Assembly: GCA_964030475.1 (NCBI GenBank)
Contig: CAXIPT010000056.1
Coordinates: 58,584 to 122,583 of the forward strand
DNA: 64,000 nucleotides
Direction of reading: 5' to 3'
Source: Tethya wilhelma
Taxonomy: Eukaryota > Porifera > Demospongiae > Tethyida > Tethyidae
Positions 55,376 through 64,000 of the stretch are shown here, piece after piece; position 1 is the stretch's first letter, and each line of letters opens with the position of its first letter. Made by a program: the position numbers and the translations under genes. A model generated the notes under the pieces. That model searched no databases. It was not told the origin of the DNA and saw only the letters and a program-made list of their open reading frames with translations.

Positions 55376-55985
55376 GCCCTTTGTGTCTTACATGGGAAGG
55401 TTTTACATCACATTTGTGTTGATTACAGGGGCATCTCAGAGCGTAGTTAATTGGTGGATAGTTATATCACACACTATATACATGGGGAGGATTTACGTCA
55501 ATCTTGCATAATGATATTCATTGCCATTAATGGAAAAATTAAGGGAGCATCCTCTAAGGTCTAACATGACTTCTTTTGTGTAATTGTTTAGTCTTTGTGT
55601 CTTACATGGGAAGGTTTTACGTCACAATTGTGTTGATTACAGGGGCACCCCAGAGCGTAATTCACTGGTGGATTTTTGTTGGGCACTCTATATACATGGG
55701 GAGGATTTACGTCAATTTCATTTAATGATATTCATAGGTAATTAGGATCAAATTGAAGGGGGCTTATACTCAGAGATGTGATTGACGTAAATCATTCCCA
55801 TGTATTAGTTTGGTCCATTCATATCTTTAAGGGGATTTACGTCAGTTAAAGAGAACGTAAATCAGTCCCATGAGTCACTCATGGGATAAGTGACGTAAAT
55901 CCTTCCCATGAGTCACTCATGGGACTGGTGACGTAATTCAGTCCCATGAGTCACTCATGGGATTTTTATCTATTTTACGTTAATT
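55376..55985. promoter_or_regulatory. array of TGACGTAA and palindromic TGAGTCA motifs
   Basis: Seven exact TGACGTAA (CREB/ATF-type) motifs on both strands start at 55493, 55617, 55707, 55783, 55837, 55891 and 55929. Most lie next to a GGGA(A/G)G(G/A)-type word. Three copies of the near-palindrome CCCATGAGTCACTCATGGG (TGAGTCA is an AP-1/bZIP core) start at 55867, 55905 and 55943, exactly 38 bp apart. Upstream, a 214-bp unit is duplicated in tandem (55382 and 55596). A regulatory role (enhancer-like bZIP platform) is inference; a satellite or element terminus is the alternative. Confidence 0.6.
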
Positions 55986-57602
55986 TCTATTTGACCGGTC
56001 TATTTTAACTGGTCTCGCTCTATAGCTATTCTCTGCTCCTTTTTTTGTTCCATCATTCATCAGTGATGTCGATCCTGACAGCTACAGTATGGAGAGAAAC
56101 ACGTGGAGACTTCTCAGAGTTCATTTGCTGGACTATTTGAGGACATAAATTCACCCATGCGTATTTTGTGAACGGTAACAGTTCACTTTACGCTGTAAGC
56201 ATCAACAATCAACCTAATGTACCATATATGTGTATACCTTTCTTTCTGCAGTAGAACTAGTGAAGAAGAGGCTGTGCAGTCTTGAGTCTAGAGAGGCATG
56301 CCAAGACAAACTCAAAGATTAACAAACTCAGAGTCAAACATTAATAGGGGGTAAAAGAGTTATGAATTTTTTTGTTTAACCCTCTGTACAAGTGAGCATT
56401 GCAGTGATGCAGTGATGGGACATACTTTTGATATTCTGAGTGATGAATAACATTTTGTGAATCAATGGATAATTGTCCTCATTGTATCATTATACTAGTA
56501 CATAGTGCCTAATTGTTTTAAAGCTAGTGCCGATCACTTTCTTGCCTGCATGCATGTTTACACTTTTTAAATTACAGATGCTTGATGATCTGTTCATAGG
56601 TAGTAATTATCATAAATGCCTATATGTATGGATCTACAAAAGACTGACTAGCACGTTGAAATACTGTGACACTAATGATAGCCCCTTGCCTAGAGATTGT
56701 CAAAATGGTCAAAGGTTAAAATTAATTTATTTGCCACTCACTCACTCACTCACTCACTCACTCACTCACTGACTGCCAGTCTGGGAACATCAACAAATGA
56801 ATGAAAAAATTAAAAAGGGGCCTGGGGAAATGCTCATCAATTAAGTGTACATGTGTAGAAGTTTTTTTTTACCAGCATGCATGTATGCACATTTGACCGG
56901 CTATCAGCAAAGTATCCGGTTATGAGGTGAACATGAAAACCGCTCCCTTCCAGTGAAGCATGAGTCAAGATACACAAGCACACTTCAAGCTCACAATCCT
57001 CACTGCATGTTTCTCTCTTCTTGCCAGTAGGGAAAAAAAAACTATGCAGCCCGTTGAAACTATGGATTTTATCATCCTGCACATTCATTTTGATGCATTT
57101 GCACGCTCAAGACACACCCATGCATACAGTACACTACTTATTTTTGTCAAGTTTGTGGGGGGAGCTGTGGTGATTCTGAACAGACTACCGGTGACTCCGG
57201 TTTACTGTAATACATATTGTACTAAGATGACTTCCGGTCACTAAATTTTAGGAAAATACTGTTTCCTCCTGAACACTTTATTTTCTATAGAAAATTCTGG
57301 TATAGAGCTATGGTATATCACATGCAACCTGTTTTCAACTGAACTGAATCAAATGAATATAAGGCAAGCACATTGAGTTATTGAGGTTCAATGATGCATG
57401 CATTCGCACAGATTGTGTGTACATGTGTGTGTGTCCTCCCGTATACCCCCTCCCTTTTGCACCAAATTAAGGTGGCATGATGAATAAACAACAACAATAA
57501 ATATATAATAATAATAATTCTTTACAAGACTGTGTCCGTACCATTAAATTAATTATTAATAACAATTACGTACGTGTGTTGTGTGATACAAAAATTTACA
57601 CT
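55986..57602. other. no confirmed gene; (CACT)n tract
   Basis: About 1.6 kb between the motif array and the 3' end of the KDZ-like gene. It contains a (CACT)n microsatellite at 56736-56770 and several short frames on both strands without motifs. The 3' UTR of the KDZ-like gene (leftward) should lie at the right end. Confidence 0.45.
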
Positions 57603-60309
57603 TTATACACTGTCACTTTTAGTTAATTTTGGAAGGATCGGCTTTTTTCCATTTAAGTAACATTTACTAGTATACTTGTTTCTGCGTAAAACCATACGAT
57701 GTAAATAGAACAAATGGTGTATCTTGTTCATGGAACACAAAATATGAGCAAATCTATAAACCCAAACAAATGTCTGCTCGCCCGCTTGGGTGTTATAGTC
57801 TGGATGCTGTTCTTTTACTCGTGCAGGTGAGAAATTCTTCTGACATTCGGTAGAAATATGATTCTTGAAGTGGAAAACATCAATTATCTTTTCTACTCTG
57901 ATCCAGAGTTCATCGAGAGGAGGTGGAAATGGTAGGACTTTCCTGGCAATTTTCAATTTGGCAAGGTTGCACATGTTGTCATATGCCAAAATGACCTTAG
58001 GTAACCTTTGCTTTTCACTAGCTAGATTTACTAGCCACTGAATCAGGATGAGAAACACCTGCGATGGTGACTCAGATCTGTATAGGAATATATAGTCCAC
58101 AGAATGTACAAGAAACTGCATGATAATGCCAATAGGAACTTACACACGCTTTAATCAATCTGTAATTAATACTCTTGCTTTGTGAAAATGGGCAAGATCT
58201 AGACTAGATTGATTAGAAACGAGACAGTAGCTACATGTCTGCTACATAATACACATACTACACTGACCCATGAGGATATGGCCAGTGACCAGCCTGATGG
58301 TTCACTGCATGTGGGTGGGTACCTATAGGCCTGGTGATTGGAGTGTACTCATGCATGTCTTCCCACCAAAACTGAGCAATGAGCCTAATAAAACGTGCAC
58401 GAGATTTCTTTCTAGAAGGTTATAAATATCGTAGCTAATTAACCAGTTTCAAACCGAACATTTCACAGTTAGGATACTCAGATTATACATACCTCAATAA
58501 CCATAACCATCATGAATGTGGTTGTAGACAATTTGTATGATTAATATGTGGAACCAATCAATATTAAACATTGGCTTTTGAGTTATAATAGGAAGGAAAA
58601 TGAACTAGTATCAAAATGATACCATAACCTTTGACCTCAAATACATTTATGCAACATATAATTTTCTAAGCTTGTTCCAGCACTAGTATATTAGGAAACT
58701 CTATTTGGTTTCCCAGGAAATATGATTGTATCTCTGTATACATGGAGCAGTCTGTGTCAGTAAAAAATTAATGCCACAAAGTCTCAGAAGCCCATGCATA
58801 ATTGGAATGTGTTGTGGTTTTATTTACATCTCTTGACATACTGGCAAACCAACTCTTTGATAATGCTTGATTCCACACAGACTACATGTGGCCCGGACTA
58901 ACCGAATTGGGATATAAAGAAACTGTCCTCTGGCCCATGGGCCATCTGCAGCCAGATGGCTATATACAGTAAAGACATCTTGCCATTTGTGGAAGTAACA
59001 TTGATTGATATCTCTGCCATTTGGTAACAACTCAATTTTACAACACAACACCAAGAATTCTTATAGCACATAGTAGAGTCATTTCAAAAACACAAGATAG
59101 CAGTTATTTTTTGACTGCTGCTTTGACTAAAACACTTCTTGGACACTATAATTATATTAGTCTGCCATTTCTGGATGTATAACCTCTCTGACTTAATTGG
59201 TAAACAACTCAACTTTACAACACAACGCCAAGAATTCCCATAGCACTTAATGTAGAGTCATTTCACAAACACAAGATAGCAGTTATTTTTGGACTGCTGC
59301 TTAGACTGAAACACTTTTTTTGCTTGGTAGCAACTCAACTTTACAACACAACACCAAGAATTCCCATAGCACTTATAGAGTCATTTCACAAACACAGACT
59401 ATTGGAGTCCAAGAATCCACAATCTGGCATGCATGAGTGTTCCAATCCCTTGACAATGTGTAGCTATATGCCTTGGAGTAAATTAATTCCATACCTATAT
59501 AGAGGTTGCCATGCATCAATATGACCTCCACCACGAACCACAAATTGATGCCCTCTAGACCACTTTCTAAGTCTTTTTGATTGACCGGTATCTTTTCTGC
59601 AAACAGACTCTTCTGGATCAAACGTAGTATCTTGTAGTATAGTTGGGTGGTTATCAAGCAAAGCCTGTGTGCCTAAAAATAATAGTAATAATAAATAAAT
59701 AAACTTAGTAAATAAATAAATAATTTAAAAATAAATAAAACATATATATACCTTGTGATGCAGTAGCTGATTCCCCAACTGTGTTTGAACTGACAACAAC
59801 AGAGTTGATAACCCTATCTACTTTGTCCATGTTCTCACTAGTAGTAGTAGTACAGTCTTCTGTGGAATTAGAAGGATCTGCATGATTAATGGAAGTAATG
59901 CATGTTTTTAATATTATATTCTGCATGGTATACCAAACCTTAAGCTTGATCGATGAATCAATTAATAAATTATAGTATATTACCTGAACTTGCACCACAG
60001 AAACTAAGAAAATCCTTCAACTTTGTTGGGATGTTTGGAGCTTCTTTGCTTAATAAATCACAGTGAGCACGACAAAAAGCTTTACCTCTCTCAGGTGATA
60101 CTGTACATACATCTGGTAAGTTAAGAGTGGGCATACCAGCAACAGATTGCTGTACAGAAGTATTAAAATCAGACTTAGTGTGTGTTGGTACATGTGGAAT
60201 TTACATACCTCAACTCTGAACATACAATGTGCAAAAACAGTTTTCCAAATGCCATCAGTTACCCACAGATGACCACAACCTACATTGAATAGAACATGAT
60301 TAATGTATA

Positions 60310-60347
<38 letters not shown>

Positions 60348-61970
60348 ACACACGCACACTCAATCCCATGGTTGAGTGCTAGTACACTGCTTAAAGTTAT
60401 ATAGGTGCAAGCATGCAACTATCTGTTTATTTGCCATGACCACTTTTTCATAATTGTGATCCCTAACTATACACTCTTTCAACTCCACCCTGGTTGCTAG
60501 ACAATGGCAAACAATTTACAGACAGAACACACATGCACAATACAAATTGGAAATTACTTCATACTATATACATGCATAACATTCACATCCATGACACAAT
60601 ATTGCGGATCTGGCAAAGACAATAAGCATGACTGATGTAATAAAAAAATTGAATTGTATAATACCTCTTTTCTTGCATTCATCAGTGCACATATTCTCAT
60701 CATGGTGGTATAAAGTGTTGCGCCTAACTTCCTCCATCATTTGCATGCAAATATCTCGGTCACTGTCTTTTCGGAATACATAGTCAATTTTCTTAATTCT
60801 TCTCAGTTCATTCTCTGTTTCGCCATTGTAGAATGCCTCTGAAACTGTGTGAGGACTAAGCTCTACATACAATGTAAATCAGAGGCAATTATTGCCATGC
60901 AATGGCATTGTAATCAATTAATAATAACTTATTATAATTATATGCATGTGCACAATTATTAATAATTAATTATTATTTTTAAAAAAAGTATGGTTCATGT
61001 ATTATAGTCCTAATAGTGCATGACAATACTCACCATTCTCTAACGAGAGTTGGAATGCATCGTTGTAGCTTTCTGAAAACCCCTGAAATGATACCCAGGC
61101 ATGATTTCTGTGAAATCCGAAGAAAAAATATAATGGTATGACATTGTACAGTTTGTTCTTTAATCAAGTTAAAAGAGAATAGACTTACCCAAGGCTACAT
61201 TGGAATTCAAGCAAATCTCTTGAAAAAAAAGTTGTGTCAGATACCTCAACAAACAGCCTGGGTTGTGGATAGAAAGAGAAGCCTCTATCAGATTTATTTC
61301 CAAATTGAGAATAGTTATAGATGACATTGCAATCCTTGCAACGCATTGTAATCTTCACACCGTCTTCAAATCCCTTGGTAGAATAACACTTGACCTATAA
61401 TGATTAATATAGACTTAGTGCAACGCAATACAGAACCATGCATGATCATTAATTAATATCATGATTTTAGTTTCTAGATCTCCTGATCAAATACATTCAG
61501 TGATGGTCAAATTTAATTTTGTGGTCAAGTTTAATAAATTCTACCTTAGTTTCGTGGTGGACTACTATACGTCTCTCACAAAATGAGCAGTGTTCAATGG
61601 GAGGGGCTAGTATTGTTGTAATGCTTTTTGGTTGTATCAGTAAGTGAGGACAATTGTTGGGAATGTATTCCATCATCCATTCTACTTGCTCCATTGTCAA
61701 AGTAGTATTTTCCACAAGTATATCTCTCTTCTTCTTCTGGGTGATACTGCCTGGAATCGCTGAAAATGCTTGGCAAAACTCATTTATGCATCTGACTCCG
61801 TATTTAGCAACCAACCACCACTCTTTCAGCTCGGATGTTACTGGTTTTCCTTCGTTGGAGAGGTCTAATGTTGCAGCTGTCTCGTACATTTGCTTTAGTT
61901 GTGAAACTTGACCTTTGAATCTCTTTGCTTTTGTGGCAATAGCTTCAATTGACGGTAGAAGGTTAGCCAT
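57603..61970 (-). CDS. KDZ-like transposase with CxC5/CxC6-type clusters, 639 residues
   Basis: Nine minus-strand exons: 61970-61545, 61394-61189, 61107-61034, 60862-60665, 60279-60209, 60149-59984, 59877-59752, 59672-59495 and 58077-57603. All have GT/AG, all phases agree, and the open frame is 640 codons. A first Cys cluster (CSFCERR near residue 130; MRCKDCNVIYNYSQFG near 165) fits the CxC5-type cluster of KDZ transposases. A second (CGHLWVTDGIWK from 302; FCRAHCDLL) fits CxC6. The RNase H-like core is in the last exon, with candidate acidic residues D515 (LAYDNMCN), D548 (IDVFHFKNH) and E582 (NTQAGEQTF). A spacer exon is Ser/Thr-rich. The predicted role is DNA cleavage and transposition, or a domesticated nuclear function. 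The frame is fully intact, unlike nearly every other transposase here. Family names are from memory. Divergent neighbour: the P-loop-like gene at 62223. Confidence 0.85.
59023..59400. repeat. three tandem copies inside the last intron of the KDZ-like gene
   Basis: The block AACTCAA(C/T)TTTACAACACA, then CCAAGAATTC(C/T)(C/T)ATAGCAC and AGAGTCATTTCA(C/A)AAACACA, occurs at about 59027, 59207 and 59331. The first two copies continue through AGATAGCAGTTATTTTT and ACTGCTGCTT. Spacing is 180 and 124 bp. The repeats are non-coding. Confidence 0.8.
60309..60353. repeat. (CA)n microsatellite in an intron
   Basis: Nearly pure CA run in the intron between exons 4 and 5 of the KDZ-like gene. Confidence 0.9.
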
Positions 61971-62222
61971 GATGTCTTACAGCTAGCGTATAGCTCGTGC
62001 TCAGTAAACGCGTATGTCGTGACGATTTGACATAATAATTAATAATAAAACTTATTATGCGCGCGCCGCACGGAGAACGCCCACACAGCACTCACGTCGT
62101 ATAAAAAAAGGATACATTTGCAGTTGTCTTCATCCGTAGAGCAATATACTAGTCTACAAGCAGTTTCATCGAGGTAGATCCGGAATTTGTGAAGTCTCAT
62201 CTCTACACAAATACATTTAGAG
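61971..62222. promoter_or_regulatory. bidirectional promoter between KDZ-like and P-loop-like genes
   Basis: 252 bp between two divergent start codons. It is CpG-rich at the centre (GCGCGCGCCGCACGG near 62060), unlike the AT-rich surroundings. A TATA-like GTATAAAAAAAGG is at about 62099, roughly 120 bp upstream of the rightward ATG. The role is inferred from position and composition. Confidence 0.6.
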
Positions 62223-64000
62223 ATGAAAATTGTGCAAGAGAACCATGTTATTGGTTACTGGAAAGGAAAATCTGGCTCCGGAAAAAAGTTCGTCGATCTG
62301 ACCAATTTCGGTCTTAAGCTCGTGAAACATGTCAAGGCACCTAGGGAAATGCCGCAACTTTCAGGCTTCATCACAGAAGTGACCCAAAAGCATCGGAATA
62401 AGAGCAGTCCTAATGGGATAGTTGTTGTGAAAGGGTAAGATTTGAAGGGCTCAGAAGCAAAGTGGTCTAACCCACAAATCCCTGATTTCACCCCCCTTAG
62501 AGGGGAATACTCTTAAAATTCATTTTGAGAGCTGGAGATCATTTAGAATTTTAAAATTTTGGTCAATTTGGTAGAGGGGGGTGTATCGTTTTTATTTATT
62601 TTTGGGCTTTTCAGACAATTTCCCACATTTCATTCGGGGATAGACCACTTTGCTTCTGAGCCCTTCATTTGTAGGAAAATCTCCTCAGTCTACTTGCTGT
62701 AACATTAGATTCATATTCTTCTATATTTAATGATTTTAATAGCTTATAAGGTTTACTAGCTTGTATTGGCAAGCTAAAAATCATTTATATACTGTTAATT
62801 TATTGCAGGAATGTATTTCTTCCATGGTACAAGATTCCAAATACAGATCAACTACTGGCATATCTTAGCCCTGCAATGCCATCAGCAGCGCTATCATGCA
62901 ATCTTAGTGTGGGACAAACGAAGCAATTTTTAATGGATCTATGCAACGACTTCTTTGGGTAAGCCTATGGACATTGGACATCACAAAATATCATAGTATG
63001 ATTGCATATTGATCTGATACAATATTCTTCATGGCAACAGTACGTTACGTGCTAAATTTCTAGCCTTATATACTGCTCCGATTTTTTTTGGAGTAGTATA
63101 TTATCTAAATGAGTTGTTAATGTTAGGTATGGTTTTCCAAGAATAGATTGCATGGGAATGGAGAGCAGCTACCGGAAGCCGGCTAGGTTTAATTTACGGC
63201 GCATGCTCAGATCATGTCAGGAGTCAGGACGCAACGCGCGCGCCGTATCTAGTGCGCAAGCTCAAAGCATGCAGTCAAAGGCTAATTCTTCAAACAATCT
63301 ATTGTTGTGTTCAGCCTCTGATGACTGTTGTCAACAGTTTTGATATATAAACCTTGAAGTCTTAAGATTTTAAAGTAATTATAAACCAATTATTGAGTAA
63401 ATCAGCCTAAAAGTATATCTTATAATAATATTATGTCTTTCCTTTTTGATATAATTACTGTGTCACTAGTGATACTTGTGCTTTACTGTGTATTTTGAAG
63501 GAATGAGGACTCCGATAGTGATGACGAGAGAGTGAAGCAATATGATCCTGTCACATGTACTGGTCTACAGCCTGGCACAGACACATATGTCTTTGGACCA
63601 GATTTTCATGTTTCTACTGATGGAATTGTAATTGGAGTCACTCAACAGAGATTTGTGTGGATAGATGAAATCCTTCATAAGCTGCAGCGCCCAGTGAATC
63701 CCCTGCCTACCCCAGAGGCTGATTTTGTGCCTAATGGTTTTGATTACATCGTTAACGGATTGCTGAAGATTGCTGGTGACAATGTATATAGTGGAATGTA
63801 CTTACTTGGTAAGTAAAATAAGGTATATGTACTCCGGCATCCATCTCATTTCATTCACTATTGTTCTCAAAGCTTCGGCTGTCATATCTATGCACTATGA
63901 GGTCATCATTGCAAGATGTGGTTCAGTGGGGATTCCTATTGCCACAAGCTCTATCAGTAGAGGGAAGACCAATTGTGCAAAACTAGCTATAGCTATGTGT
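62223..64000 (+). CDS. P-loop-like NTPase gene, 3' end outside window
   Basis: Exons: 62223-62434, 62809-62958, 63127-63336, 63501-63808 and 63873 to the window end. Phases agree; the donor at 63337 (CA|GTTTTG) is weak, and an unspliced reading would stop at 63343. The start reads MKIVQENHVIGYWKGKSGSGKKFVD. The middle is basic then acidic (NEDSDSDDERVK). The later part has FGPDFHVSTDGIVIGVTQ, then ISMHYEVIIARCGSVGIPIA followed by SSISRGKTNCAKLAIA. That last block looks like a Walker A loop (GKT kept, first Gly lost). Invertebrates have uncharacterised P-loop proteins with a similar MHYE-type lead-in; this is recalled, not searched. It is head-to-head with the KDZ-like gene, so possibly co-regulated or part of one mobile unit. 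Function unknown. Confidence 0.72.
62444..62666. mobile_element. MITE in intron 1, TSD ATTT
   Basis: The ends GAAGGGCTCAGAAGCAAAG and CTTTGCTTCTGAGCCCTTC (extending through TGGTCTA/TAGACCA) are inverted over about 26 bp and flanked on both sides by ATTT. The 223-bp element has C- and G-rich runs inside and no coding capacity. It starts only 9 bp after the exon 1 donor, so it lies entirely in the intron. Confidence 0.85.

Noticed and set aside
55867..55961. Palindromic repeats at 38-bp spacing as a CRISPR-like array
   Set aside because: The spacers are near-identical and carry TGACGTAA motifs. It is a tandem repeat, not an array with unique spacers.
58824..59054. 76-codon minus-strand frame with CSLCG, in the last intron of the KDZ-like gene
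   Set aside because: The direct junction 59495 to 58077 keeps the KDZ frame and motif order, and adding this frame is not needed. It is left open only as a possible alternative exon.

Overview
The window looks like nuclear DNA of an intron-rich, AT-rich invertebrate, most probably a demosponge (Amphimedon-like). This is inference. It rests on short GT-AG introns with consistent phase, a NACHT-LRR receptor gene, a peptide-transporter-like gene, and a very high density of short inverted-repeat elements and decayed transposases. No prokaryotic signals, rRNA or tRNA genes were found. Four assembly gaps or N bases are present (8612-8709, 29832, 38768, about 46902-46933).

Layout. 0-6.2 kb: short inverted-repeat elements, a broken pogo/Tigger-type transposase (+) and a broken IS630/Tc1-like DDE transposase (-). 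6.2-13.4 kb: two 1.5-kb inverted arms flank a decayed Pif1-helicase/OTU (Helitron-type) remnant and a tiny 4-exon gene. 15.8-21.5 kb: a divergent two-gene unit, a 5-exon 292-residue gene (-) and a 16-exon, about 1004-codon transposase-like gene (+), sharing a 167-bp promoter. 22.5-25.1 kb: two inverted-repeat elements and the 3' end of a Penelope-like element. 26.6-29.8 kb: a ZSWIM/MULE-like gene (-) with SWIM, AT-hook and PHD modules. 31.8-38.3 kb: a second, broken and rearranged copy of the two-gene unit. 38.7-41.4 kb: the NLR gene, between inverted copies of a 1.1-kb repeat. 44.1-46.8 kb: an SLC15/POT-like transporter gene, interrupted by a 1-kb repeat unit. 49-55 kb: further copies of that unit carrying a nested LINE and a nested inverted-repeat element. 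55.4-56.0 kb: an array of palindromic bZIP-type motifs. 57.6-64 kb: an intact 9-exon KDZ-like gene (-) head-to-head with a P-loop-like gene (+) that leaves the window.

The best candidates for something new are the two head-to-head gene pairs (15.8-21.5 kb and 57.6-64 kb). In each, a transposase-like protein is paired across a short shared promoter with a second protein that I cannot assign to a family. The first pair is clearly mobile, because a second copy lies in the same window. Three separate genes or gene remnants also sit between inverted repeats of 1-1.5 kb. Exon boundaries were derived by hand from splice consensus and reading phase. Family names come from memory of conserved motifs, without any database search.
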